DNA from: Tubiluchus corallicola
Taxonomy: Eukaryota; Priapulida; Priapulimorpha; Priapulimorphida; Tubiluchidae
DNA: 60,000 nt
Assembly (NCBI GenBank): GCA_030141605.1
Contig: JAQGDQ010000026.1
Span: forward strand, 250,001-310,000
Reading direction: 5' to 3'
Within the stretch, counting starts at the first letter, position 1, and each line of letters begins with the position of its first letter. The notes below the pieces were generated by a model. The model saw only the letters and a list, made by a program, of their open reading frames with translations, was not told the origin of the DNA and made no database searches. Both the position numbers and the translations under genes were made by a program. Of the stretch, positions 1-11,465 are shown in pieces.

Positions 1-839
1 AATTTTGTATATCGAAAGAACAATGTAATGTAAAATTTCACAAATAGTTCGCACTAAACTATTTAGATAAATGTGACAAAGTGGATTGTAACTTGAATAA
101 CGCCTTACCTATCAATGTTGCCAATAGCATCAAATAAAAAATTGTTAAAACTAGAGAAAAACACTTCATTGTAAACATGCAATTTTGATGACACAGACCA
201 CACGGTAGCGCACGCATTCTGTGCCTACACGCTTCTTCTTAAAGTATATACCGTGTACAAAATTACACAACCGAATAACAAAGATACCACGACTGCAACA
301 TTTAGCTTCGGGCATTTGTCTGTGTCTTAGTTCACTGCTAGTTGCTTGTAAATATGTGAATTAGATTTTTGAAATGTGTGCGCTTCGTATTCCAGAAATT
401 GGCCATACACATTTACATGGAAAACAAAGGCTATGCTTTTCGTGGTTTTCGGGTCATTGAAACGCTTTACAATGAAACGCTAATTGTTATAAAACATCAA
501 GACTACAATAAGACCATAATATTAATCATAGATGGCACAGGGGAACGAACAAATGCGCGAGACTTCATCATAAGGCAGCTTAGGATGCATATAAAGGCCA
601 TTTAGTCTAAACAGTTGCTAAATTATGTATCTAAACATTTCAATTATTTTAAGTAAGATTCTTCATATTTCATTTTATTGTTAAATTGTAAATCTTGAAA
701 ACTCGGTTAATTTTAATTTATGTCCTTTCACTAAAAAGTTATAAATGAACCGACAGTTATTCAAGTTTTTCAAATCAAACTTGACCTAAGATAGGACTTT
801 GGTTAGATTTCAAGCAAGAACTTTTAGATTGCAAGTCCA
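1..839. other. Intergenic left edge, no supported gene
   Basis: AT-rich sequence with no recognisable gene. A 78-codon frame at 369-605 (+) starts with ATG and ends with TAG, but it resembles no family I know and shows no splice context. It may be chance or part of a gene lying to the left of the window. Confidence 0.4.
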
Positions 840-935
840 ATCGTATAATCCCGAGACCACGGAGCTGTGTTTTATAGTCTATCTGTGACCGTAATCGAAA
901 GGTCTGGTTCAAATCCAGGATCTGTTAAAATTTTC
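840..935 (+). repeat. tRNA-derived SINE relic, family A
   Basis: A polymerase III B-box-like motif, GGTTCAAATCC, lies at 906-916, followed by CAGGATCTGTTAAAATTTTC. The same layout, a tRNA-like 3' half then an A/T-rich tail ending AAAATTTTC, recurs on the minus strand at about 25475-25575, and a related copy lies near 37235-37345 (+). The A-box side is degenerate. It is a relic repeat, not a functional tRNA: the acceptor stem cannot be paired. Confidence 0.55.
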
Positions 936-942
936 ATATTTA

Positions 943-963
943 GTACTACTACTACTACTACTA
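943..963 (+). repeat. (ACT)n microsatellite
   Basis: Seven or so ACT trinucleotides in a row, directly after the SINE relic tail. Confidence 0.8.
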
Positions 964-1677
964 TTTTGCCTTTATAGAAACATAATAATTCAAAAACTTC
1001 TTTTAGTTCAGGTTTCAAAAATTCAATAATTGTGAGTTCATCCTATTAACAAGTGCTTTTGAAGGTGGTAACGGAAACTCGCATGAGCAAATATTTGTGT
1101 AACTTTAGCTATACCTATTCATTAATTTGCAAACAATGGTCGAAGCCACCTTGGCAGCCTCGTTATAGGCACACAGCAGCACAAAAATTTTAATTTAATA
1201 ATTGGGCGGTAGGCCATAAATTTTTAATGTATGAAAGTATTATATATTTCAGTGTTAATTAAAAGGGGCTGTTTTAACAAACAACATCGATTGCTGCCGA
1301 TCGGTCTTTGTAAAAGTACTTTTCAAAAGAGTGGCACTAAACGCGTTTTTTCACTTTATAATATCTCCAAGCATCTTCCTCTCATTAGATGTACATGCAA
1401 AGAAAATTAGCAATTGCAAAAAAATAAATCATTATATAAGCGATAAATAGTTTGTTACAAGAATAAATAAAAATTCAACTTCTGTAAAACCCCTGATGCA
1501 ATATTCGTTAGAGCTGTTACGAACGTTTTTACGTCACGTCCAGCAAACTCACAAGCGGCAGTATGACCTATTACGTCATTAGAATAACTTCATTTTTCGC
1601 AAAAAAGGTTTTTTAAGTAATGTAGTTACGAGTAGAATGCGTGTTTAATATTGGTGCGAACGAAACATAGTTATTTT
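964..1677. other. Intergenic, nothing recognised
   Basis: AT-rich sequence without an open frame of note, RNA gene or repeat that I can identify. Confidence 0.5.
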
Positions 1678-1826
1678 ATTGCAGTGGTTCTCAATTGATT
1701 TTGAATTTGATAATGAGCACTGACGTGATGGAGCTGACAAAAAATTAGGTATTGCAGTGGTTCTCAATTGATTTTGAATTTGATTTTGATGAGCACTGAC
1801 GTGATGGAGCTGACAAAAAATTAGGT
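1678..1826 (+). repeat. 73/76-bp direct tandem duplication
   Basis: The block starting ATTGCAGTGGTTCTCAATTG at 1678-1750 is repeated immediately at 1751-1826. The copies are nearly identical, the second carrying a short extra TTTTGA-type insertion, which points to a recent event. Its sequence has no coding frame. Confidence 0.95.
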
Positions 1827-2171
1827 ACGTAACTTCTTATAAGGTTGAAGACATACAAAATTTAAACAAACAATTCACTTATGCACACGCGAAGTTCACA
1901 AATGGATTTCTCCAACCTGTCGTAACGCACATAAAATCACTTTCCTTGGCTTACTTCAATTCAAATACCTATATCCAAATCCACACATTCACTTCCTAAA
2001 GCAAAGGCCCTGTCGCACATCTGAAGCATTTCTAGATCTAGCATGTGTGTTGCGGGCCCAGTAAGTTCCTATTTTATATAGGTAAATGTACATTGATTAC
2101 AGCAAATCTACTGATAAATGTTTTTTAAATGGGGCAGGGGATGTACTTGCTAAATTACAAGTGAACGTATC

Positions 2172-2340
2172 TAGCGATGTTCGTGGCTCAGTGGATAAGC
2201 ATGTGCTTTCAAGCGAGTAGCGTGTATGAGACCGCCTGGGTTCGATACCTGCTTGCTCCGGGTGGTGTTATTCGTAAACGTTGACTTCTTAGCCTGGGAA
2301 GATGTAGAGGGAAGATGTATATACAGGGTCGTTCAAAAAA
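2172..2340 (+). repeat. tRNA-derived SINE-like element, family B
   Basis: An A-box-like TGGCTCAGTGG at 2184-2194 and a B box GGTTCGATACC at 2239-2249 are spaced as in a tRNA gene. The tRNA-like head is about 85 bp and is followed by unrelated, GC-richer sequence, as in SINEs. The head looks serine- or leucine-like, but I cannot fold a complete cloverleaf with matching acceptor ends. A TACAGGGT motif follows at about 2323, reminiscent of mariner-type ends. The 3' limit is uncertain. Confidence 0.55.
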
Positions 2341-4741
2341 CATTCGTAGACGTGAGACTGGTATTTCTAAAAGAGACTCGCCGTGAAAAAAACGAACTAG
2401 CGTCGCTTGGTGGGGCTTTTGGAGGGAATTTTGCGGAAAGAGGAGAAGCCTTTTGGACCTTCTCCTTCTCTTTGGAAAAAACATTTTCTTTTGGAAACAG
2501 AAAAACTGGCTTCACAATGACACGGGTCTCAATGACACAATCACAATTACCTGCCAGGATGAAGGCTATGAGTTGGTTTGTGGAATGTTTTTTATGGACA
2601 ATCCTATACATCCGGATCATGACTGAGTCAATTCAAAGCCATAAACATCTATCAAGGTCTTGCCTTGAAAGATAGGCTTACTGTGTGTCAAAGTGTATAA
2701 GAAATACAAATATGGATCATTGAGTAATCCCTTATTGTTCATCCCATTCCCAATCATCAATCCCGCACTGTAATATTACACCCGATGTCATGCAAGCACC
2801 CGAAGGGTTCAGTTTACATGACATTGGTATCCAAAAATAATAGCTATATGAGATGCCAATAAAACCAGTCCCGGGCTCAAGACAGGTAAAAACGCGTGTT
2901 CAGGCATTATGCTGCTATAATAGCTAACGTGTTTTAAGGCATGTAAGAAAAGCATAACTTCATTGTGACGAAAACTAACGCGTGACTATAAAACATTTAT
3001 AACCAGGATAAAATAGGAATGTTTTGCTACAAACTAACATCGCGTGTCTACAAACGTGAGCAAATTTGTTAATCCACCTGCTCACTGTAGTTAAGCATAA
3101 TCTGCAAACTCATAATTAAAGGGGCCGTTAACTTGAAAAAAAAAACAAATTCGACCTATTACGTATCACATTGATGTTAACTTAATATGCATATTCTCCA
3201 ATGTTCAACCTTTAATCTTGAGTTTTGTGACAAGTCACTAGAAGTTCTACACTTTCCATATTCTCCCAGAGCTTTCAAACCATAATTAAGACACAATACT
3301 ACAGGGTGCAAAGAAGTCACTGCACATAATGTATTCTATATTTTTAACAGACAAAGCAACAAAGCAAAATGTCTGAAAATTGGTATAAATTGACAACTGA
3401 GTCGAGATAATTTTGGGTAATTCTTTTCATTTTTGACTGGAACTTCGTTTCTATTACAATGACAAAACGCTAAAAATGAGGTGCAAAATCACCCTAACAT
3501 GAGATTCTTCGTCCACAAACTGAAGTTAGCGGAAATTCAAAGCACCTTATGCACCACATTTTTCACATGTATTTTTTCAGAGTACAGCCCTTCCTCACCA
3601 CAGCGCAGGACTCCTGACTTGCCCTTGGTTGGTCTCTAAAGCTCTTGAGATCACTGAAGGTAACGAGAATAGCAAAGCCTACTAGTGCAGCAGTTCTTTT
3701 CGTATTTTCCTCTAATTCGACTAAAAGAATTGCTCAAGGTTTTAGTTCATCTTTACCAATTTTCAAACATTTTGCTTTGTTCGTTAAAAATAAATTATAG
3801 AAAGTGTATAGTGACTTTTAGGACGCTCTGTATATTATTTTGTATTATGACCTTCAAATATTCGACAAGCTTGCTATTATGTAAATACGTACGCGTTACA
3901 GAGCAGAATAAATCAAATCTTGAGCACTCAAATGCCTGTTGAGAAATGATCCGCAAAAAATGAAATTTGCGATTAAAATAGTTGAATCGCGTCATTTAAG
4001 TCGTCATTAGTAAATTAATGTTACTTAATTTAAGTAGTAATTTCCCAAATTTGAATGCAGATTATCAAGCTCTTGTTTGGAAAATAGTTTGCACCAACTT
4101 TCACCCTATTTATTTTTAATAGACAGCAAAGTAGCCAATCTGGAATATTCTTCATACAGTCTTAGAAACATGTTAGTCGCCGATTATTTAGTGAGATGAT
4201 TCCGCCATCTAGTGGCTGTTAAAGAAAAGAACTGAGTGCTTAATTCCTAAAAATGGAAACGAATACAGCGGACAGCAATATATTGCCTTGTTATAAGACA
4301 TTAATGAAGGTCACAATTATTATGACTAATTGTGTTCTTAATGAATAAATATGGTCATGTAATTCACACTTGTTTTAACATAATTTGGGCTACTCTGGAC
4401 ATTCATGTGCTAACAATTTTTGCAACTGTAAAATGAACTGTTTCCACTTACGCACAAAATCACAGCTGACAAAGTTTCAAAAAACGGAAATTTTTTGTGC
4501 TCAGATTAATTTCTATTTCTGTCCCTAACTCTAGTAAATATTCTGGCTGTCATTCCATTGTACATGCAGAAGCTAATATTTAAGAAATTGATAACATACA
4601 AGATATATAACCGAATTATAAAAGACTGTCCAGCAATTTTAGAATAATTACAGTATGTTAGCACATATATATAACATTATGTTTTTAACCATACTCAACT
4701 TTCATCTTCCCTATAAACGACTAGAAAACAGGGTTTCATCA
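2341..4741. other. Intergenic between SINE and NCBP2 3' end
   Basis: Holds overlapping open frames on both strands at 2226-2675, which continue the GC-richer SINE-associated block and match no protein I recognise, then AT-rich sequence. The frames at 3685-3942 (+) and 3795-3995 (-) lie on opposite strands of the same AT-rich segment and look like chance. Confidence 0.45.
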
Positions 4742-4746
4742 AAAAC

Positions 4747-4752
4747 TTTATT
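4747..4752 (-). promoter_or_regulatory. Poly(A) signal of NCBP2
   Basis: TTTATT on the plus strand reads AATAAA on the minus strand, about 190 bases past the NCBP2 stop codon. This would give a short 3' UTR. Position and sequence fit, but no cleavage site can be seen directly. Confidence 0.6.
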
Positions 4753-4941
4753 ATATACATCATGAATGTGATTTTTCTACAGTATGTACACAACACTACC
4801 AAGTATAAGAAAATGTATGTACAGTGACTCTGCAACATGTACATACGAATCACTAAAGCATTCAATCTGAACTTCTGGCCTTTTAGCTCACAGTTCCCAA
4901 ATTTAGATACTTTACAACAACACAAGATGACATAACCAACA

Positions 4942-5031
4942 TCAGTTATTTCCATAAGCTTGCCGTTGCTTAATGAGCTGACCCCAGCCGCCTCGGCCGC
5001 TATCGTAATCCTTTCTATACTCATCCCGAAC
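4942..5031 (-). CDS. NCBP2: NCBP2 exon 4 (terminal)
   Basis: 90 nt after TTTTTAG, encoding [15 protein letters not shown] and a short Gln/Asn-containing tail before TGA. The VRDEYR start matches the C-terminal exon of CBP20 proteins. Confidence 0.95.
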   Translation of the reverse strand, partial: VRDEYRKDYDSGRGGWGQLIKQRQAYGNN

Positions 5032-5927
5032 CTAAAAATAATTTTAGTTACGTCAAATTATGTAAAAAATTAAAATTTAGAAAAACATGTAGAAGTACCA
5101 GTGTGAATATACAAAGAAATTCATAATGATAAGAGCTCAAGATATAAATCTTGTAATAATACCAGAAAAATCAAAAGCTTCACTGGTAATCTTTCATGCT
5201 TTTGCGACCACAAGAGAGAAAGTGTGCAAAACAAGGAGAAGTCAGTTTGGCCCAGCGATAATCAGCATTTTACTCTTTGGGCGTGCAGTCTGATAAGGAC
5301 ATAAAAATGTTGCATGATATTCTAGACAATCACCATATTTTAACATTCATTTAAAATGGGGCTTTAGCATGAATTCTGCATTCAACATTGCAACTTGCAA
5401 TAGCCCAAGTGACTACCTCTAAAGAAATTTGTTACAAAGTCAGGCCAGAAATCTTGCGTATGCTTTCAAGTAGCACATCTAGCTAATTAATTGCAAAATT
5501 TATTTAGCATCATAATACAATTCGACAATGAAATTAGATTTCACATTTAATTTAAATGGTCTTTACATTTAAATGAAGTGCATCGGAGCAAATAAGTTCA
5601 AGCGACAAAGATGGTAACTTGTGCATTGTTTACTAATTTCTGGGTTACTTGCTTGTGTGTAACAATTCTATGGAGCCATTCACTTGACTGTGATGTTGTT
5701 TTTGTTCATGTAATAAAAAAATTTGCCAATTACTTACTGTGACGTGAACAATGCATACTAAATTTTCACAAGTTTGGACCATGACAACTGTAAACGAGTA
5801 TCTATAATTAATGAACAACTTAGTTTTTACCATCGTTTCAGCCAAGGTTATGTATCGCCGCCTTTATCATCATGCGATGAAACATGCCCACTAGGCAATC
5901 GTTTTTCAAAAAAAGGGAATAAGGGGG

Positions 5928-6023
<96 letters not shown>

Positions 6024-9000
6024 AGTGAGAAAATGAAAGGATGAAAGGAACAGAGAAAAGCTTAAGCTTGACTGAAATGATCCTGTGGGTGTAGCGGCAG
6101 CGATGCAAAAGTCAACGCAATCGAAGCTCGCCTGATTTTGCTAACCATTTTAAAGGGTAGAGTTTGTTCAGTTTGTAGAGCAGCTAGAAAGTTAAAATTT
6201 GCTTGCTACTTTGTCACGCTAACACCTTCCATGACAAGCAATAAATAGTGCTCTAAACAGTGTATGTTTAACAGAAAAAAATAAGCGAGTAACCCATTGC
6301 TTTGTATTCCAGACTAGCTTTTAAAATTCAAAATTATTGTTGCACATCCAGCAAGTTAAAGTTCATTCAGCCAGGTCTTAAGTCTGTTTGTAACGTCTCC
6401 GAGAGACTGTGAGAACATTTGCCATTTGGGCTGCTTAGAAACCAACTGGAAAAATGTAAAACGTAAAAAAAATGCTGGGAGAACTTTAATTCAATAACCA
6501 AATTAGTCATTTTTCAAGATATGATGTTGGCCCACGTAAATACGAGGTAATGTGGCAAAGTGGTATTGCCATAAAATTTCACTTTATATTAGCGAAGATT
6601 TTTTATTCCTGTTATGTCTAAGCAATTGTCTACCTTGTATATACCTTGGGAAATTCCTGACTTAACATGCTTAACTGAAAGTCTTAAATAAGTAGTTAAG
6701 TAAATAAAAAATGTAACATTTTTAAATAAGTTTTACAATTTTTAAAAAGTTACAACTTGTCTAAAAGAAAAATATCAAAATATTATAGAACACAACCTGT
6801 CCTCCAGATCTGCCTCTACCATACTGACGACCTTCCCTAAATCCAGCATCCCAATCAGTCCTTACTATTCGATCATCCAGTCTTGTGCCGTTGACGTATC
6901 TCATTGCATCTTCCGCATCTGATCTTGTGTAATATCTGAATATTTCTGTTAAGTCATTCCTTGTCAATATTGGCAAGACTTGCAAGTTTAAATTCAAAAA
7001 ATATTGTTCAAAAAATATATGCTTTATGTTACTGCATCACATGTGTAAATTTGAAAAAAAACACAACAGCCTTGGCCCCAGAATGCACAAAATGTAAAGG
7101 GACTTACAATAGGTAAACATTTTAAAAACATTTATGTGCTGTCGTGAATTTCGCACGTTCTAAGCCTACCATCATTCTTTCCTGCAGCTACTTAATGATC
7201 GCACGTTTTGTACATTCCATCGCAGCATGTTCCATTGTACTACATGTATGCAGCAGCACTAATGTTTAGTTTGAAACTGTATCAACAGAATGCTATCTAA
7301 TATAACTAATATTTGCCAGTTATATCCAGTTATACTGGATTTAGGGTTTATAGCTCTTACCCCACAAGGCTCCTGCCCGACTTTTTGGGTCTTGCCAATA
7401 ATATTGCAGAGAGAAAAACAAAAACATACATAAAAAATTATATTTAGAAAAATGGGATCTTACGATGTGTTGAAAAAAGCAGTTCTTATTTTACTTTTGA
7501 GTGCTTGGCCACTTTAAGTTAGTCATGGAAGAAAGCTATGCCCTTAGTGAATTCTATCACATTGCTGCTAATGGATTGCACCTATGCCAGCTGCTGGGCC
7601 AATGTGAAACACTCCCATCTCCAGGAACAAGACCAATTGGTTGGCAGAGAGCGGAAAGCAGTTAAGAGTTGAACGTGTCTGATCATAATGAACAATTGAG
7701 CCACGTAGATGAGGAGACGAAAACGGCGTCACTTGAAGGTTACTGGTGTTGTATTATGCACCCTCCAGTAATTCTTTGTTCGTAACAAAGAGAAACCAAA
7801 AGGAAGCGAAGTGAGGCGGACGACTTTCATGGAAGGAATCTAGGTGAGGTTGTCAGAGCGAAGGATAAATGTCTTTCTGCCACAAAGCAGAACCAACATT
7901 ACACAGATGTCAACTCAAATAGATAGAATTTAGTTATCAGGCAGAAATTGTTGCTAGGGCAAAGCAATAAAAGTAAAAAACCAGAGGAGCAATCCATAAA
8001 ATTGTTTGGCATGCTGGCATCTGCATGATGAGTATAATAATCTAGACATCAAAAACAATAAATCTTTGAAATGTCAGCAACCTTAATAGTTAGAAGTTTG
8101 GGCTGTTTTGAGCATTAACACCCTATTTCAAATTCTGTCATCAGGCTAAATTGTATTGCTATAATGGCAGAATCTTACAAAGGATGATTTGTACAGACAA
8201 ATACACAGACGGAATTTACGGCTCTATCATTTAATATATATTGATCAAATGAATGCTTACCAGTTTTGAATAGAAGAATTTAACTTGAAATTTCGTCAAA
8301 TCTGATGCATGCTACTAGATGCTATTTAAGTGCAAATGATTTTTAACGAAGGATACTCGACAAAAACAAATCCACATGGAGTTTTCTTAATTTTGTCTAA
8401 ACCCATGATAACTCTTTTAATATCACCACATTTCATAAATAATTCATAAATTTGCTCTTCGGTCGTGTAAAAAGACAAATTTCCAACATAGAGAGTTGCA
8501 GTTGTTCTTAATAATGATTCCTGTTCAGCCCGGCTACCCTAAAACAGTTTCACAAATCACTGTTATATTTTTAGTGCAATGCAAACGATAGAAATAGTTT
8601 GTCATTAAGTCAATACAGTGTGTCACAAGAAAGATACTAGGACTAGTAACGCTTAACATATCACATACCTTACACATCATATTCATAGACAACTTTATTG
8701 GGACAAGTGCTGTTAAATTTTATGACATTTATTGAATCATAAGGTTCTTCACACGGGTACTTTCACACCAGAACCTTTATTTTTAACTATATTGTCACTT
8801 TTTTTATTTTGATTTTTGCATGTAACTGGGTGATGGAACCAAATTCTGAGAAATAACTGGAAGTGCATCAGCCAAGAAATTCAATGTGAGAATCATTGCC
8901 AATGTGCCGAGTCTCAGCCAGTTAAAAATAAATACAGATATTTAATAGACTTTCAAAATATCAGAAATTTTTTAATTCTATCAGTTACAATGTAGTACGT

Positions 9001-9834
9001 TCTGCTATTTTTTGAAATTAATTATTTTAGAAAAATTAATTTCATAATAATGATGGATAGTCCTTGACAATTCACAAATGTATTTTTTACAAAAATATAA
9101 TCATTATTATTAGCTCCATAAATATCATCATAATATTAAGCTAAGTATCTAATGCTTTAAACAGAGAAACTATGTAAAACTCGCTAACCCATTTATTTAG
9201 TAGAAAACAATTATTTGTCCAAGAGGGAGTAAAAGGAATCACCTGTCTGCGAAGCAAGACAAAATAAAAAACAATATACCTTAAGCAAATGTTGCAATTG
9301 CCTAAAAAGTGTGCTATTTCACTTCAAAGAAGATTAATATTGGCAAATATTAATTCTTCTAGCTCAGAATAAAATTCTTTTATTTTATCAGATGTATAAT
9401 AAAAAGTAAAATTTTCCAACGTGTATTGACGTTTTTAATTATTATTATTATTACATAAACAAGGGCAAACAGACGGTGCCAGTAGGCTTAGCGACTCAAT
9501 TCGCGACCTGTCTCTAGTGTCCTACTTGGGCAGCCCATGTAGTGATGTACGCCAATCGTTCTACTTCGGCTAATGGATTACTCGGCGCCCAACATTTAGT
9601 ATAAAATCAAGCAATTTGCACTACTTTGTGGTTTACAGATCTTGATTTTTTGCTTCTGAAAAAGAAAAGTCCACTTAAATCGTCCAGACGAGCAGGACAT
9701 GCATCTGTATTCGATGCTCGCGGAACCCTACTGAAAGACACCTAAGGATTTTATACTGTAAATAACTAAAATCGCTAAAGTAAATTTACTTTAAAATGTT
9801 GGTCTCTGTAAGAACTCAAATCTGTGCTTGTCAT
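4942..9834 (-). CDS. NCBP2: Nuclear cap-binding protein subunit 2 (CBP20)
   Basis: Small RRM subunit of the nuclear cap-binding complex; with NCBP1 it binds the m7G cap of nascent transcripts and acts in splicing, 3' processing and export. Model: complement(join(4942..5031, 6797..6935, 8357..8538, 9790..9834)), 456 nt, 151 residues (human about 156). All junctions keep frame. The N-terminus has [11 protein letters not shown]2 is LYVGNL (31-36), RNP1 lies around 67-75 (CGFVFVE), and the cap-pocket segment RTDWDAGF is at 101-108, followed by the GRGRSGGQ tail. Y9 and Y32 align with the two cap-stacking tyrosines of the human protein, and R101, D103 and D105 with its cap-binding polar residues. 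The ATG at 9834 is the only one fitting the short exon 1. Intron 2 is U12-like. Intron 1 has a GC-richer stretch at about 9460-9600 of unknown nature; intron 3 holds a GA microsatellite. Confidence 0.97.
5932..6029 (+). repeat. (GA)n microsatellite in NCBP2 intron 3
   Basis: About 95 bp of almost pure GA dinucleotide with one A interruption near 5964. The long Arg-Glu or Leu-Ser frames across it are artefacts of the repeat. Long purine runs of this kind can form triplex structures. Confidence 0.97.
6797..6935 (-). CDS. NCBP2: NCBP2 exon 3
   Basis: 139 nt encoding [11 protein letters not shown] through the cap-contact segment and GRGRSGGQ. It ends CAG before GTTGTG, phase 0. Confidence 0.97.
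6936..8356 (-). other. NCBP2 intron 2, U12-type candidate
   Basis: The intron opens with GTATCCTTCG, close to the minor-spliceosome consensus GTATCCTTT. It contains GACTTAAC (plus-strand 6948-6955) with its branch adenosine about 13 nt before the acceptor CAG, and there is no polypyrimidine tract. Removing it joins GA to A and restores FVEYYTR, so the exact boundaries are fixed by protein homology. Confidence 0.88.
8357..8538 (-). CDS. NCBP2: NCBP2 exon 2
   Basis: 182 nt after a TTTTAG acceptor. It encodes most of the RRM, from the EEQ-like linker through RNP2 and RNP1, and ends inside the Glu codon of FVFVE (phase 2). The donor is GTATCCTT, a U12-type 5' splice site. Confidence 0.96.
9790..9834 (-). 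CDS. NCBP2: NCBP2 exon 1 (coding part)
   Basis: Fifteen codons from ATG to the AAA before GTAAAT. It encodes the N-terminal segment with YRDQHF, which carries the first cap-stacking tyrosine. Phase 0 end. It was too short to find as an open frame and was located by searching for this motif. Confidence 0.93.
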
Positions 9835-10097
9835 GGCTCGAAAAATAAAGTAACTGCCGGCCGGCCAACTCCCAACAACAGTGCTTAAATTTAAAAAAAT
9901 AGTAATAATTATTATAATTCTTTTTCCAGCTTTTCTCTTTCTTCACAAGCAAAAGAGGGTATCATTGCTGCTTACCGCTCGACCGCAAGGAATCGCAACA
10001 CAAATTTGCATTCAAATCGAATATGTTTTATTTTCTTGGTCTACATTACGAAATCTACGTAATTTTCGATTGAAATTTTGATTTTTGCAGTATCAAT
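9835..10097. promoter_or_regulatory. Upstream region of NCBP2
   Basis: About 260 bp between the NCBP2 ATG and the next transposon. It includes a GC-rich palindromic GCCGGCCGGC core near 9858. It must hold the NCBP2 5' UTR and core promoter unless there is an upstream non-coding exon; no TATA box is convincing. Confidence 0.4.
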
Positions 10098-10561
10098 TAG
10101 GGGTGAGCATCGAACATTCGAAACGATTCAAAGAATGTTCTTCGATTGCCGTCCCTCAGTAACAAAACGCCACAAGTACGAAATATACAAAAGACAGTTC
10201 AGGCTGGATGTTAACGAAAATGGAACGTTCAAGTTCGAACGTTCAAATTCGCTTCAAACGAATCTTTTAGTTCGAATTCAATTCGAACCTAAAGTTATAG
10301 ATTCGAATAGTTCCGCACTTCAGCCCATAATTATATTCTTTATCATTAAAGTGTTTGAAACATCATCTAATTAGCACAACTCACTTGCAGTTTCTGGGCA
10401 CAATTTTTAAACAAATTATTACTGGTTTTTCTGCAGAACGAAATCGAGTAATATATGCATGATTTTTGTAGAGTCGTCTATTACTGGCGGTTCAAAGTCT
10501 TGTTCGAAAATCTTCCAAACTCAATTCGAATACGCTTTCTGGTGGAGAATGCTCACCCCTA
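10098..10561. mobile_element. hAT-like MITE, about 464 bp
   Basis: Terminal inverted repeats TAGGGGTGAGCAT (from 10098) and ATGCTCACCCCTA (to 10561). The interior is dense in TTCGAA-type palindromic words (10100-10310) and has no transposase. The ends resemble those of non-autonomous hAT elements. I could not find a clear 8-bp target duplication, so the superfamily is an inference. Confidence 0.75.
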
Positions 10562-10884
10562 CTGGATGTATACAAGTTTAGTTCTTCAAACACAGAGGTA
10601 AACCTATGGCACTCACTACCCGAACGTGTTATCAATAGCACTTATAGGTCGGCGCCTTCAAAACGCATACACGTAATAGAAATCTCCTATACTAGTGCCT
10701 AAGCTGGTACACAAGGAACTAGAGCGTTTCCCCAGATAAACTATGCTCAGTAGACAATAAGATAAACTGATTAGATGCAAAAAAGTGGTCATTCGTCTAA
10801 CATTCATCCACTCACCATCAAGTACAGGATAATCAAAGAGTGTATTGTAAATGGAAACACTCGCTACCAGGTGAGTTTTTTTAA

Positions 10885-11210
10885 GTTTGAATCCATTGAA
10901 ATATAAAGTTATAGATTCGAGAAATTGGACATTTCAACTATATACATTACTTATCATTGCACCATCGTGCAATCAGCATATTTAATTACCTGTAATTTCT
11001 GTGCACAAATTTTAAACAAAATTGATTGTTAGTTTTTTAGATGCAGAATGAAATTAAATAGTATGTATGATATTTGCAAGACCACTTTTTATTAATGATT
11101 CGAAAATCTTTACAGCTGACCAATTCGATATTGAATACAGTTTGATTCGAGTTTAAAAATCACCAATTTGATTTGAATTCACTTCTGGTAGAGCATTCAG
11201 TGAACAATTT
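10885..11210. mobile_element. Decayed second copy of the hAT-like MITE
   Basis: Runs parallel to 10255-10560 of the neighbouring element. It shares the AAAGTTATAGATTCGA block, a TTTCTGTGCACAAATTTTAAACAAA-like segment, the GCAGAA(C/T)GAAAT stretch, ATTCGAAAATCTT and the TTCTGGTGGAG-type right end, with many substitutions. The TIRs are eroded. It is older than the copy on its left. Confidence 0.65.
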
Positions 11211-11465
11211 TTACATTGTCTTTCGTTGTGTCACACAACTGCATTATTATTCAGTCTCGCAGCGTCATTTGAAATAATATATAATTTATATTATAAAATT
11301 ATTTATTGCCATTGTTATACATACATAACACAACAGGAGCAGTAGTACTAATGATATTTGTAATGTGCAGTAATGACGTCATTTGCCACTAGTTTTCACC
11401 TTTTCACCATGTGCAATTATTGAGGAGATCTGGAATATTCTATAGTATAGTAGAACAATCTTCTT

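Noticed and set aside
369-605. 78-codon ATG frame near the left edge
   Set aside because: No recognised family, no splice or promoter context; too short to separate from chance in AT-rich DNA.
2333-2620. 95-codon minus-strand frame and 149-codon plus-strand frame in the same block
   Set aside because: Overlapping on opposite strands, no recognised family, adjoining a tRNA-headed repeat; probably repeat body.
5848-6108. Leu/Ser-rich and Arg/Glu-rich frames at 5.8-6.1 kb
   Set aside because: Both are translations of the GA microsatellite.
11374-11381. CRE-like palindrome TGACGTCA
   Set aside because: A single 8-bp palindrome in transposon flank with no nearby gene start; expected by chance.
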